Shown: in pieces, positions 27,801 to 42,800 of the stretch
Numbering within the stretch: position 1 is the first letter of the stretch
How the letters are laid out: each line of letters opens with the position of its first letter
Assembly (NCBI GenBank): GCA_020720115.1
Contig: DYPD01000009.1
Coordinates: 1-55,764, forward strand
From: Thiomargarita sp.
Lineage (GTDB): Bacteria; Pseudomonadota; Gammaproteobacteria; Beggiatoales; Beggiatoaceae
Direction of reading: 5' to 3'
Length of the DNA: 55,764 bases
Made by a program: the position numbers and the translations under genes
Notes under the pieces: model-generated
What the model was told of the DNA's origin: nothing
Databases searched by the model: none
The model's input: the letters and a program-made list of their open reading frames with translations, nothing else

Positions 27801-30800
27801 GGTAGCGGGCAAAGTAACAGTCAGCGTATTCAACAAAGCAGGTAAAGTGCGATCTGCAAACACCTGTTCGCCCGCATCATTCCAATCGCCATCGCCATTG
27901 AAATCCATCCAAGCACTGAACAAGCAGACATTTGCCGTCGGTACTTTCACTTCCAAGCCCAGCACAGTGTTGGGCGCAACAGCAGTCGCCCCGCCCGCAA
28001 AGGTGAAGCGAATGCCGTCTTCGTCATCCACCCCATTCGTATCGTCACCCACCGCCATCAAATTAGGCTGACCATCGGCATCTGCATCCACACTCGCGCC
28101 TAGATAAATACCTGGGATAATCTGGTGTTTAGCCCCATTTTCAGCCGCCAAGGTCGGATGGCTTGCCGCATCACCCAAATCAAACTCCGCCGCTGAGAAA
28201 GTAATAGGATAATCCTCCACTTCACCATCGGGCGCTTCGTCACGATAGCTTAAGCCGCTTTGCGTACTGCAACGGAAACGCGCATAGCTGCTGCCTGGTT
28301 TAGCAGTGGCAGGCACTTTGACCAGCAAAGCATTGCTCAGCGCAGGTAACGGCATATCTTTAGCGATCTGATTACTGGCTTCACTGAAATTGCCGTTGCC
28401 TTCAAAATCCATCCAAGCACTTAAAACACAGGCATTTGCCGTCGGCACGCTAATGGTCAAAGTAGCGGACTGACCAGGAATCAGCGCCGGAATACTCACG
28501 CCGTCCTCATCATCATTGCCATCGTTATCATCACCGCCAGCAGTGCTAGAAGACTGACCATCCGCTTCCGCATCCACGCCCTTACCTAAATAAATCCCCG
28601 CTTTAAGCAGATGACGTGCGCCACTATGCGCCAGCATGGTTTGATAACTGGTCGGCAAATCGCCAAAATCCTTCGGCACTAAGATAGTCACCTGATAATC
28701 CTCGACCTCACCATCAGTCGCATAACCCGTAGGCTGTACTGCCAGAGTGGTCGTGCAGCGGAAACGCGCATAGGTTTTACCCGGCAACGCCGTTATAGGC
28801 ACATTCAGGCGCAAAGTATTGACCAATGCAGGCAAGGCAGTGTCCTTAAAGATGCGCTCATCAGCATCATTCCAGTCGCCATCCGCATTGAAATCCATCC
28901 AAGCCGAAAGTGCGCAAACATTGGCTTGCAGCACTGTCACCTGAATCTGTGCGGGTTTACCTGGCACTAAAGCTTGCAGGAAGGTCACGCCGTCTTCGTC
29001 ATCATCCGCTCTGGTGTCATCGCCCAAAGCCGCGTCGTCGGGTGCGCCGTTGCGTTCCAAATCCACTTTAGCACCCAGGAATACACCCGCTTTGAACTTA
29101 TGGTTTGCGCCGTCATCCGCCAACAAAGTGGGGTAAGGTGCGGGCGCGTCACCCAGATCAAGTTCAACCGGCGCATCGAGAATCGTCACCACATGGTCTT
29201 CCACTTCACCATCCAGCGCCAAGCCCGTTGACAAATCACCGCCTTGCGTAGAGCAACGGAAACGCGCATAGGTTTCGCCCAGTGAAGCATCGCCCGGAAT
29301 CGTCACGCTCAGGTTATTCACGCCAGCGGTCAAGGCGCGGTCAGTGAAGATTTGCTCTTTACTATCAAACACGCCGTTTTGGTTGTAATCCACCCACGCA
29401 TTCAGCTTGCAAGTGCCAACCGCCGCCGCCGTGACTTTCAGCGCACCGCTTAAAGTCCGTTGCCACTGTCCGACAAACTCAACGCCATCTTCGTCATCGG
29501 CACAGCCACCCATATTCACGGTAGGCGTAGAACCGCCCGCCGCGCCCGTATCATCTGCTGTCGCGCCCGTATCCTGTTGCGTTCCCGCGTCAGAATCCAC
29601 ACAAGCCCCTAAATAAGGCGCGTTGGTCACACCCAAAATATGCCGTGCGCCATTGTTAGCATCCGTAGTGCTGTAATCCGCCTTGCCATTGCCAGCGGCG
29701 GCATCAGGTGCATCGCCGTCATCCGTCGCGGTTAAGCTCGGATCAGGCAAAATTTGAATGCGGTAATCTTCCACCTCACCATCGGCTGCCAAACCGACGG
29801 GCGTATCACCGCCCGCCGTAGAGCAACGGAAACGCGCATAGGTATAACCCAACACCGCAGTAGCCGGAATCGTCGGAGTTAAAGCCTGCGTACCGCTGGT
29901 CATGTCTCCATTAGTGGCGATTTGCTCACCCGCGTCAAAAGTACCGCTTTGATCATAATCAATCCACGCATTCAGCTTACACGCCGTAGCAGAACTACTG
30001 GTCACTGTAATATTCGCAGTTTTACCTTCCACCAACGAAGCCGCAACGAAAGTCACGCCGTCTTCGTCACCGTTAGCCCCGCAAGTCCCATTCACCTTAA
30101 GATTGACCGCCCCTGTATAGGCTGTTGCACCATCATCTGCGGTTGCCAGGGTGTTTTGCGCTGTGCCGTTATCCGCATCCGCACAAGCACCCAAATAAGG
30201 CGCGTTAGTCACATTGAGCAAATGCGCCGCACCATTATCCTGCGGACGGGTTTGATACTCCGCCGCGACACTGCCTGCGGGTGTACCACTGGCGGACGCA
30301 AAACCTGACAGGCTATCGGGCGCATCGCCATAATCCAGAGACTCAATGGGATTTGGCTGAATAATCACCGCGTAATCCTCCACTTCACCGTCAGCGGCAT
30401 AACCATAAGGCGTATCATTGCCCACACTCGAACAACGGAAACGGGCGTAAGTCGTGCCCAGCGCCAACTCCGTACTGGCAGGCACAGCAACCGACAAATC
30501 GTGCGTACCTACTGTCATGGATTGATTAGTCGCAATTTGCTCACTGCCGGCAAAATCCCCGTTACCATTAAAATCAATCCAAGCATTCAGCTTACAAGTA
30601 CCACCAGTTACCGTGATTTTCAGCGTATTACCAATCGTGGTATTACTCACCAAGGCATACGGGAAAACCACGCCGTCCTCGTCGTTTGTGCAGCTTGTGT
30701 TGCTAGAGTCATCTGCTGTTGCGCCAACGCCCTGCAAACTACCGCTATCAACATCCACACAAGCCCCTAAAACAGGCGCATTGAGTACACCCACCTGATG

Positions 30801-33800
30801 CGAAGCTCCGCCGTCTATTGCAGTCGTGCGATATTTACCGGTCGTCCCGGTGCCTGCACCCGTATCAGACGCATCGCCAAAATCCGCATTCGCTGAAGGC
30901 TGAATCAAGACCTGATAATCCTCCACCTCACCATCCGATGCGGGCCCTGTGGGACTATCACCGCCCAACGCCGTCGGCGAACTACAACGGAAACGTGCGT
31001 AAGACACGCCCAAAGTCGCTGCTGCGGGAACGGCAATGGTTAAGCCTGAAGTGGAAGCAGCAGGGGCTAAACTGACAGCACCAGCACCCTGAATCACATA
31101 TTCATCGGTCGTATTTTCAAAAACGCCATTTTGGTTAAAATCTACCCAAGCATGAACCACACAGTTAGTCGCAGGTGAGACATCAACAGAACCCGCTTTA
31201 ATACTGATACTTGGAGTTGCACCCTGCACCAAACCCGCAGGCAAGGTCACGCCGTCCTCGTCGTCACCAGTATTTGCACAAGTACCGCGAGTACCCGTAC
31301 CCGTTGCCTTATCCGCATCTGCGGCTAGATTTTGCAAAGTACCACTATCCGCATCCACGCAATCACCCAAATACGGCGCACCCGCAACCAGCGCGTGACT
31401 AGCACCATTGTTATCGCGTTGAGTCGCGTAATTACCCACACCGACGCTACCAAGGGTCACATTGGGCGCGTCGCCATAATCCAAGCTATTAGCGACCGCT
31501 TGAATAGCGACGCGGTAGTCTTCGATTTCACCATCAGGCGCACCGCCGCTGGGCGACAAATTACCCGCCGTGCTACACCGGAAACGCGCATAGGTCAGCC
31601 CGTTTTTCGCATCGGCTGGCACAGTAAAGCTCAAGTCTTTGGTTTCTATGCTCCAAGAAACACTATCAGCAATCTGTTCACCGCTGTCATCCCAATCGTT
31701 ATCTTGGTTAAAGTCTATCCACGCATCCAACTTACAAGCTGCACCGCTGACCTCAACGCTGACTGTTTGCGCCACACCTGCATACAAGCTGGTGGGAATA
31801 GTCACACCGTTTTCATCATCAGGCGTACCCGTCGTGTCATCCCCATCCGCACCTACACTCGGCTGACCGTTGGCTTCGCTGTCAATGCCATCCGCACCCA
31901 CCGCAGCACCCAAACGCGGACCGACGGGATTAATCGCGTGATACGCGCCAGTATTGGCATTCAACGTAGGATATGTCGCAGGCGCGTCGCCATAATCCAA
32001 ATTCACCGCACCGGCTATCGTCACCAAATAATCCTCGACTTCACCGTCGGGAATTGCCAACCCATTTGCCGTGCCACCATAAGGCGTTAAACCGCCCGCC
32101 GTTGAACAACGGAAACGCGCATAGCTAACGCCGTTACTGATACCGCTACTTGGCACCGTGAAATTGAGATTATTCACACCCACGCTTAAAATTTGCTCGG
32201 TGGCAAACACAGTTTCGCTGCTTTCCCATTCGCCATCGCGGTCATAATCAATCCACGCATTCAGCTTACAGGTAGCGGGTACGGTGATTTGAATCGGCAA
32301 AATGACAGTATTAAGAGGTGTAGTCGTACTAGCCGTGATAAGCGTCGGCAACACCACGCCGTCTTCGTCGTCGCCGCCCGTGCAAGTGCCTTTCGTGGTC
32401 GGTGTACCGCCAGCAGGTACACCCGTATCATCCGTTGTCGCGCCCGTGCCTTGCTGTGTGCCATCATCAGAATCCACACAACTGCCTAAAAACACCGTAT
32501 CGCTCAAACTGTGATACGCGCCCGCGTCACTGGCTTTGGTTTGATAATCCGCATCCGTCGCGGGTAAGCTTGCAACAGCAAAACCTCTTGCCGCATCCGG
32601 CGCATCGCCATAATCCAACGCCACATCTGCTGGATTCTCCATGATAAGCACTTGATAATCTTCCACTTCACCATCGTTGGCTAAACCGGTTGGCGCATCG
32701 TCACCGCTGCTTGAACAACGGAAACGGGCGTAAGTGTTGCCCAAGGTCGCGCTGCTTGGGATAGTAATATTCAAAGCGGTATTAGTGCCTTTAGCCGCAG
32801 TCGCATTGGTCAGGACTTGCTCGTCAGTGTCCGTAAACACACCGTTTCGATTGAAATCAATCCAGCCATTCACTTTGCAATCCGTCAGTCCGCCGCCTTC
32901 TTTCAGCGTAATACTCACAGTGCTGTGGCGAATTAAACCAGTGGGCAAAGTTACGCCGTCTTCGTCGTCGTTGGCTGTTGTGCAGCCCCCAACAGACACG
33001 GTTACGGGTGTGCTTAAACCACCCGCCCCGCCCGTATCATCCGCCGTCGCGCCCACACCTTGCTGATCCCCCGTATCCGAATCCACACAAGACCCCAAAT
33101 AAGGCGCGTTGGTCACACCCAAAATATGCCGTGCGCCGTTATCTGCTGCTCTGGTTTGATAGTCACCAGGCGTTACACCTGAAGCGGCGGTTGTGCCTGA
33201 AGTTGCGTCTGGCGCATCGCCGTAATCAGTGGCAGTCAGCAACGGATTGGGCTGAATCTGCACGCGGTAATCTTCCACCTCACCATTGAGCGCAGGACCG
33301 ACGGGGCTATCGCCACCTTCACCCGTTGCGCCCGTACAACGGAAACGGGCGAAGGTGTAGCCGGTTTTCGCTGTGGTGGGGATGTTGAAATTGAAGTTTT
33401 GCGCTCCGCCTACCGTAGTGACAGTCGTAGTCGTGTCAGTCAAGATTTTCTCGCTGGCATCCCACACGCCATCCTGATTGAAATCAATCCAGCCATTCAC
33501 TTTGCAGTCTGCAATGGTGGCGGTGATGGTCAGTGAGGATTGCGGCGTAGGTGCTGTAATGCCTGCTCCCTGCATCAAATCCACATCATTGAGGTTGGTT
33601 ACGCCGTCTTCGTCATCATTACCTATGCAAGTGCCTTGTCCTGCACCGCCTGTATTGCTGTCATCCGCCACCGCTGTGCCATCTTGCAAACTGCCGCTAT
33701 CGGCATCCACACAATCGCCTAAGTAGGGGCCAGTGATGATATGCACTGCGCCATTGTTCGCGTTTAGCGTGGTGTAATCGCCCGGATTAGTACCTGCTGT

Positions 33801-36800
33801 GCCGTCTGGCGCATCGCCTAAATCGGTTTGCTCAGTATCAGTCTTGGGATAAATCACCACCGCATAGTCTTCGACTTCACCGTCCAATGCTAAGCCCGTC
33901 GGTGCATCACCGCCCACGCTAGAACAACGGAAACGGGCGTAAGTCGTGCCGAGTATTGCGTTGGCAGGCACAGCCGTGCTGACATCAACAGCTACACTGT
34001 TACCCGTGACACTTTGGTCAGCCGTGCCGATGCGTTCATTCACCAGGTCAAACACACCGTCTTGGTTGTAATCAATCCAAGCGTTCAGCTTACAGGTATC
34101 TGTTGCCGAATTATTTTGGCTGCTGCCTTTCACGGGAATATCAACCGTCACGCCGCGCACTAGGTTGACGGGGATAGTCACGCCGTCTTCGTCACCGCTT
34201 GCGCCGCAAGCACCGCTGGCGGTGTAAGGCAGGGCGGGTGAGGTTGGCGCATAAGCCGCACCTGTGTCATCAGCGGTCGCTAAACCTGTTGGCGTTGCGC
34301 CCTGTGTGCCATCATCTGCGTCCACACAGCTACCCAGACGCACTTTATCAGCCGCATTGGAAATCAAATGCACCGCGCCGTCTTTGGGTTTAGTCGTGTT
34401 GTAGTTCCCTTTTGCGGGTGTTGCTGTACCCGTAGTATCAGGCGCGTCGCCGTAATCAGAAGGCGTTAAAGCGGGATTGGGATAAATCACCACCTTGTAG
34501 TCCTCCACTTCACCATCAGGCGCAGGACCAAAGGCATCAATACCCGCTTGTGTGGTGCAACGGAAACGGGCGTAAGTCACGCCGGGTTTCGCGCCGCTTG
34601 GCACATTTTCAATCGTAATCGTGGTAGCGGCTGTATCAACTGTACCACCTTGGATCAAGATTGCATCAGCAATGATTTTCTCACCGCTATCAAAAATACC
34701 GCTTTGGTCAAAATCAATCCACGCACTGAGCTTGCAACTCTTGCCTGTTGCACCGCCACCCGTCACTGTGAGTTTGATTTCCTCGTCTTGTATCAACAGC
34801 GCATTGAAAACTACGCCGTCTTCGTCGTCTGTGTCTGCGGTGTCACCATCTGCATTAACATTTGGTACACTATCATCTTCCACATCCCGCGTTGCACCCA
34901 TAAAAGCATCCGCACCTGTGGCAACATGGCTTGCGCCATTGTTGGCTTGCTGGGTTTGATAGGAATAGGTAGTACCATCATGAGGCGCATCGCCATAATC
35001 CAATTGCTGCGAATCGCGGCGCAGGTAAATGCGGTAATCCTCCACTTCACCATCAACGGCTGCACCATCAGGCGACAAACCGCCCGCCGCGCTACAACGG
35101 AAACGGGCATAGCTGGTGCTGTTGGCGGCATCGGTTGGAATGAGGAAGGAAATCACATTGGGATTTGAAGCAGAAACCAAGGCTTGACTATTAACTACCT
35201 TTTCACCCGTTTCCCAATCACCATTAGCATTGAAGTCCACCCAAGCATCCAGCTTGCAGTCTGCACTGACATTCACTTTAAGCTGTTTAGTTGCCGCTGT
35301 TGTGGTATCCACTAGCCATTCAGTGTCGTGCAAAGGTGTAGGCGTTGCGTCATGCAAAAATACGCCGTCTTCGTCATCCGACGTATTGGTATCATCCCCA
35401 TTCGCCGCTACACCTTGCTGCCCGTCGGTTTCGACATCGCGCAAAGCACCCAAGGTAGCACCGGTTGCCACATGGCGACCACCGCCGTTGGTGGCGGCTG
35501 AAGTCACGGGATATTTATAAGTCGTGCCGTCATAGGGCGCATCGCCAAAGTCATAGCCAATCGCGCCAATGGTGACTTTGTAGTCCTCCACTTCACCGTT
35601 GGGGATTGTGCCGCTGGCAAAAATACCCGTTGGTGCTAATGGGTCTGTGCCTGTTGAAGTACAACGGAAACGGGCGTAGGTGACAGTGCCGTCAGTCACG
35701 CCGTTAGGTGTGGTAAAGCTGAGGAAATGCTCAGGAGGACTGGCGGCTAAATTAGCTGAACCCGTACCATCAAAGATTTGCTCATTGGCAACATCACCCC
35801 ACACGCCATTGCTGTTAAAGTCAATCCAGCCATACAGACGGCAAGCACCCTGTGTAACGATAGTGACAGGTACAGTGGCTTGCGCACCGCTGGGATTAGA
35901 TGGGATTTTATTCGGTAGCAATACGCCGTCTTCGTCGCCACCTGCTCCGCAAGTGCCGTGTTTAGTGGTTGGCGTAACTGTTCCTGCTGTATCCGTATTA
36001 TCAGAATCAGCATCAATGTTTTGCTGTGTGCCATTATCGGCATCTACGCAAGAACCTAGATAAACCGTGCTATCCAAAAGGTGATACGCGCCTAAATCAT
36101 TGGCTTTGGTTTGGTAATCCGCTGGGCTTCCCACTACCGCACCGCGTTTTGTATCAGGTGCGTCGCCATAATCCAAAGCGAAAACTGCGGGGTTTTCCAC
36201 CACTTGCGCGCTGTAATCTTCCACTTCACCGTTTTGTGCCAAGCCTGTGGGCGCGTCGCTACCTGCGCTTGAGCAACGGAAGCGGGAGTAGATAATTTTG
36301 TTTAACGTGAGGTTGGTCACTGTAGCTACGCTCGGCACAGCCACATTAGTGTTTACAGAACCGCTTGCATTTAGCGTCGTGTCAGCAGTAGCCCATAAGT
36401 TTTCGCCAGAGTCACCTAAGTTGCCGTTGCCATCAAAATCCATCCAAGCATTGAGCTTGCAAGCTGTGCCGCCACCCTCTGTCACGGTAATTTGGTTTTC
36501 TGCACCGCTGTAGTTACGAATCAAGCCCAGCGGCATGGTTACGCCGTCTTCGTCGTCATTAGTGCAACTTGTGCCAATGCTGACGGGCGTAGTTACACCG
36601 CCTGCCGCCGTGCTGTCGTCATTGCCTGCACTGCCTACTGCGCTGGTGCTTAAGCCCGTATCCGAATCCACACAAGCCCCTAAACGCGGTGCGCCTGTGC
36701 CGATGATGTGCCGTGCGCCGTCGTTGACAACGCCGCTAATGGCAATCAGCGTGGCATAGTCACCAGTGCCTAGGTTAGTGGATGTATCGGGCAAGTCGCC

Positions 36801-39800
36801 TAAATCCATTGCGGTTAAGCGTGGGTTGGGTTGGATGTAAACCTGATAATCTTCAACTTCGCCGTTAGAGGCGGTACCTGTGGGATTTTGTCCGCCATCG
36901 CTTGCGCCGCTGGTGCAACGGAAACGGGCGAAGGTGAGTCCGGGGGTTGTGCTGTCGGGGATGCTAAAGGTGACAGTCTGCGTACCTGTTACTGATTGAT
37001 TATTGATAATGCGTTCAGGGCTGCTATTTGACCAAACGCCATTGCGGTCTAAATCAATCCAGCCATATAAATGGCAGGTGGCAGAGGCTTTCACGGTAAT
37101 TGATGCGACGGGTGTACCGCTGTTACCTGCCCCTTGCATTAAATCCACATCGTTGAGGTTGGTTACGCCGTCTTCGTCGTCATTACCTATGCAAGTGCCT
37201 TGTCCTGCGCCTGTATTGCTGTCATCTGCCACCGCTGTGCCATCTTGCAAACTGCCGCTATCGGCATCCACACAATCGCCTAAGTAGGGGCCAGTGATGA
37301 TATGCACTGCGCCGTTTTGTTTGGCTAAGGTGGTGTAATTGCCCGTTCCTGTAACATCAGAACCATTGGCATTGCTTGAGCCTACACCTGTTGTATCAGG
37401 CGCGTCGCCATAGTCCACATTTTCGGAGGGGTTGGGATGGATAACCACCTTGTAGTCTTCCACTTCGCCATCTTTTGCGGCATTGACGGGGCTGTCGCCG
37501 CCTAATGTGGAGCAACGGAAACGGGCGTAGGTGGTGCCGATAGCAGCACCTGCTGGTACTGTAACGCTGGCTAAATTAAGTGTATCAGAACTGAGTAAAT
37601 CCTGATTATCAATGATTTTTTCGCTATCTGTTCCATCGCCAAACACACCATTTTGGTTGTAGTCAATCCACGCATTGAGTTTGCAAGTGCCGGTGCCGCC
37701 TGCGGTGACTGTCCAAGAAACCGCATTGCCGCGTACTAGCACATTGGGCGCAACATTGGTGATATTGTCTTTGACACCATCCTCGTCATCGCCCGCTGTA
37801 GAACAGGCGGCTGGTTTGGTGATATTGGGACCGCCGGATGCAGCATTGTTGTCATCCCAATCAGCATTTTGCATTTGCGCAAGAATGCCAAAAGTTCCGC
37901 TATCCGAATCCACACAACTACCCAACAATGGTTTGCCATCAAGCACTGCGTGAGCGGGTCCAAACTGTGAAACGCGGGTGGTGTAGTTACCTTTAGCCGT
38001 GACTTCGGGTAAAGCAGTATCGGCATCCGGCGCATCGCCAAAATCTGTTGCTGTCACAGAGGCTTTGGGGTAAATGCTGATGAGGTAGTCTTCGACTTCG
38101 CCGTTGGGTGCGGGGCCGAAATAGTCAATGTCGGGGCGCGTGGCGCAGCGGAAGCGGGCGTAGGTTTTGCCCAGTGCGGTGCTGGTTGGCACTGTGACTT
38201 GGTTTGTGCCTGTAGATAAATCTACAGTCATGCTAGTGCCTGTGGTTAATACGTCTTTAAGAATGCGCTCGCCTGCTCCGGTAAAATAGCCGTCGCCGCT
38301 GTAGTCTATCCACGCACTGAGGTAGCAAGTGCCGCCGTTGACGGTGACGGTTGCTTTAATCGGGTCGCCTTGTATGAGTGTGGGAATGCTGTTGACGGTG
38401 GTGGTGAAGCTCACGCCGTCTTCGTCTGCGCCGTCGCGATTTGCACCATTATTGTCATCACCAAAGGCGGTAACAGGTTGCCCGTCGGTTTCTGCGTCAC
38501 GAGTTGCGCCCAAGGTGGGTCCGCTGGCAACGTGGCTTGCGCCGTCATTCGCGGGAATTGCTTGTTTAGTGGTTTTGTAGCTATCCGGCGCGTCGCCGTA
38601 GTCCAAATTGCCGGTGTGTTTGATGTAGAGGCGGTAGTCTTCGACTTCACCATCCAGCGCGGGACCTGAGGGACTTAAGCCGCCTAATGTGCTACAACGG
38701 AAGCGGGCGTAAGCCGTGCCATTGGCGGCGGTGGCGGGGACAGTAACTGACAGGTTTAAGGTGGCACCACTGGCTATACTGGAAGTAGCACTGGAGGCTA
38801 TTTGCTCATTGCCATCATTCCAGTCGCCGTCAACATTGAAATCTATCCAAGCATCCAGTTTGCATGTGCCAGTACCATTAGCCGTGATGGCTAAGGTGTA
38901 ATTATCGCCTGGTGTCAATACTTGGTCTTGCAAAGAAGCTACACCGATTTTTACGCCGTCCTCATCATTTGTAGCACTCGTGTTATCGCCCGTTGCCGTT
39001 GCGCCCTGTTTGCCATCCGCTTCCGCGTCAACCGTCACGCCTAACATGGGTCCAGAAATCACATGCCGCGCTGCATAGCCCGCCAGCATGGTTGGGTAGC
39101 CGTAGGGGCTGGTGGAGGGTGCGCTGTCGGGCGCGTCGCCAAAGTCAAAGGTCATGCCGGTGGCGGCAATGGTGATGGGGTAGTCTTCAACCTCGCCGTC
39201 GGTGGCGGGTCCGGTGGACAGCAGGTTGCCTTCGGTGCTGCAACGGAAGCGCGAGTAGCTAGTGCCTACGGTTGCTGTGCTGGGTATGTTGGCAGTGATG
39301 TAATTCGCGCCCGGTTTGAGCAGTAGATTTTTGGTAATTTGCTCGCCAGTGTCAGTGAAAGCACTGTTTTGGTTGAAATCCATCCAAGCGTCTAAACGGC
39401 AAGCTTTGGAGGCGGTAACTAAGATCGGTGCGGGAATGCCTTGCGTGAAAGCTGGGGTGGGGAAAACTATGCCGTCTTCGTCGTCGGCAGTAGCACAACT
39501 GGCAGGAAATTCAGGCGAACCATCATTTGTATCATCCGCGGTTGCCGCACCTTGCAAAGTACCGTCATCGGCATCCACGCAGCTACCCAGATAAGGCGCG
39601 TTTGCGATTAAATTGTGCGATGCGCCATTATCAGCATTAAGGGTTTGGTAATTACCGCTACCTGTGCCTGCACCCGTATCAGGATTGTCGCCATAGTCGC
39701 GGGCTAAGGTGGAAACAAGGGTGACTTGATAGTCTTCTACTTCGCCATCAGAGGCTAAACCGGTGTGAGCCAAACCGGTTTGCGAAGCGCAACGGAAGCG

Positions 39801-42800
39801 GGCGTAGGTGGTTTGTGGAGACGTTGTGCTCCAGTCTGCCCATTGTTCACCTGCCAGAAGTTCTAAAGCTGCGGTAGAAGGCACGGTTACGGTTAAGTTG
39901 TTTGTGCCTGCGCTAAGGCTTTGATTAGTGAGAATTTGTTCGCCGCTGTCTGTCCAATCGCCATCCTTATTCAAATCTAGCCAAGCATTTAGATAACAGG
40001 CTTTGGAGGCGCTGACGGTGACGGCTGCGGTGCTGCCTGCGAGGAAGCTGGAGAAGAGTACGCCGTTTTCGTCGTCTGTGCCTGCGCTGTCGTCGCCGTT
40101 TGCATCATTAGGAGATGTCGCGGGTACACCGTTGCTTTCTGCATCCACGCTTGCGCCTAGATAAATGCCGCTGCCCAGCGCATGACGTGCGCCGTCTTCA
40201 GCTTGCGTAGTGTCGTAAGTATCTGGCGCATCGCCGAAATCTAAAGCGATGAAACCAAAGTCAACGCTCAGGTTGCTGTTTTTATCAGTATCTCCGTCGT
40301 TGGTGGGTTCGCTATTCGCAGCAGGTCCCAAGGTGACAGGCAAACTGTAAACGCCGGTGGCAGGCGCATAATCCTGGCTATTGTCATCGTTGTTGGTGTC
40401 GTTGTCGGGATCGGGTTTATTAGGCGAAGGCCCCGCAGAAGGCGAAAAGCTGTACAAAATCCCAGTGCCAAGTGCGCCGCTGGTGAAGTTTGCGGGGGCG
40501 ATTTGCACAATGTAATCGCCAGCGGGTAAATTGCTGAACAAATAACGTCCGGTTTCGCTGCTTAAGGTCGTTGTGGTCGTTGTGCCGAAAAATTCGCTGG
40601 CTTGAGCGATGCTGTCAGGTGTGCCGCCTGCACCGTCACCTGCATCCAAGTACAGATTGACCACCACGCCATTAATGCCGCTTTCATTGAAGGGCGGATA
40701 AGATTTGTACAGCCCGTCGTTGTCGGAATCAGCCCAGACTAGGTTGCCTAAGCTGAAATCGCCGGTTTTGGGCAATAAGCCTGCGTCTAAGGTCAGGTCT
40801 TGCATTCCGCCGGTGGGTAATGCAGTGACATGGGTGCAGTAGTTAGAGCTTCCTACATCAGTAACATCTGAATCTTTGCTGTCGTCTGTTGTGGCAGCAT
40901 TTGCAGCAGTAAAGTCGGTGGCAGTAATGGGCAGGTCAAAGCAGACAAAATAGCTGCCTGGATCAAGGTTGGCGAATTGGTAATAACCGGAATTGCCAAA
41001 GGGATCGTTGGCGGTGGTTTTAGTATCCTGCAAGGCATCACCCGCCCCTGGTTCTAGTGTTCCGTCCCCGTCATCTTTATATAGCTTAACCGTCACGCCA
41101 TTCACGCCGTCAGCGGTGGCTTCGTTCTGAATGCCATCAGGTAAGCCAGTCCCAGCCCCATCCGGATCACGGTCAAACCAGACATAGTTGCCTACGGAGA
41201 CTTTAACGGATTTGATGAGACCTGCGTCCCAGTTCCAATCTTGTTGGTCAGCAGTCAGGGTTATAACATCAGTAATGCCTGTGGTTGCATTTGCATCAGA
41301 ATCCCCAGTATCGCTGGTGGTGGTGCCTGCGCCTTGCGCTGTAAAAGTATACCCCGTCGGCAAAGCAAATTTGACGTAGTAACTACCTGCGGGTAATTCG
41401 GTAAAACGATAATAACCCGGATTGCCATCGGCATCGTTGATAGTGGCGGTTTCGCGCAAGAAAGTACCGTCGGATTTGTACAACTGCGCAATCACATAAT
41501 TAATGCCTGGCTCGCCGCTGTCTTGTATGCCGTCGTTATCGGTGTCTTCCCACACATAATCACCCAACATCGCCAGTTGATTGGGCATTAAGCCAATGCC
41601 GACTTTATTGGGTTCTGCGCTCAACTGACTGTTGGCATCGGTGCGGGTTGCTACATAAGCAAAAGAGTTCCAAGCAATTTCACCATTGGTCGGTGCATTG
41701 GCGGGAGCTACCATAGCGAAATCAAAAGTCAGGCTGTCTTTGGGATGCAGGGTTAATGCGCCGAAATGTAGGCGGAAAGAACGCACGGTTGAAGGATCGT
41801 CGGGTAATACCGCTGTCCAGTTGGGTTCATCGCACACGGCGGGGAATTTACCCGCAACTATGTCACTGCTTTTTGCCACTTCAACACGGCAGGGATTGCT
41901 GCTGAGGCTGTATTCAACGGTCACGCCGGTGGGGGTTTTAATCGGACCAGTCAGCAAGGGAGACCAAGCCGTGCCGCGTGCGCTAGTATCTTTTACGCCG
42001 GTGTCGCCGACGATGGGCAGAATATCAATAATGGTGATGTCTTTGACCGCAATATTACCGGTATTGGTAACGGTCATTTTGTAGTCAATCGCACCATTAG
42101 GCACAGTCAAACCGGTTTCTGGGACTTTGTGATAGTAGCTATCCAGTTGTCCTTTAACCCATTTTTCTGAAGCCAGTTGCGCAATGGCAACAACAGCAAA
42201 GGTTTGGTTGCTGGTACAGAGCAGGTCGGTGCTGTTGCCATCACCATCCAGATTGGACACCACACTGGCTTCAGTCGTAGGCGCTGAAACGCAGGCTAAA
42301 TCCTCAGTTGCTCCAGTAGTACCAGAAGGCACGGATAAGTACAGGGTATTGCCAACCTCGCCGGGTTCGGTGTAAGGCTTGATTTTGGCTTGGAATTGAA
42401 TAGAGATTTTTTTCGTCTCATTGGCAGGCAAGCCCGCCGTGCTATTAAATTTCCAACGTAACAGGGTGCGCCCGCTGCCTTGGTAGTCATAAATCACTTC
42501 GACGGTTGGGTTATTAATGCCATTGCTATTAGGGTTGTAACCCGTACCACTGCCACTGATTAGCGTGTAACCTGAACTGGCTACACTCATGGGCACAAAT
42601 TCCAACGCTGCTGGCAGAAAATCCGTGACGGTAAAGACTTTCATATCCGTCGTTGCCGCGCTGGTATTCCACACATCAAGGCGGTAAGTCAGGAGCGCGT
42701 TAGGCACGGCGGCGGGGACTGTGCTTTCCAGCACTTTTTCAGCATTAGGCACGACGCTGGGATTGAGGACATCGGTAATCTGGCAGACAGGGGTGGATGT

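Larger units (their letters stand above)
22080..40243 (-). repeat. GEVED domain repeat region (about 33 units)
   Basis: By my count 33 copies of GEVEDY/GEVEDH/GEIEDY occur here, spaced about 500-560 bp. Two types are visible. One has an extra Cys pair (LGxCVDxDxGT...C..xDDEDGV). The other has IYLGAxVDAExDGQP...GDD...DDEDGV without it. Both keep a Cys before the WxDF motif and one in RFRCS. The second type makes up all units in the C-terminal third (about 22.6-29.2 kb); the N-terminal two thirds are mixed. Confidence 0.85.

Noticed and set aside
22080-40243. Regular DNA periodicity that could suggest a CRISPR array or satellite DNA
   Set aside because: The period is about 500 bp, the frame is open throughout, and conservation follows protein motifs rather than DNA; it is a protein-domain repeat.
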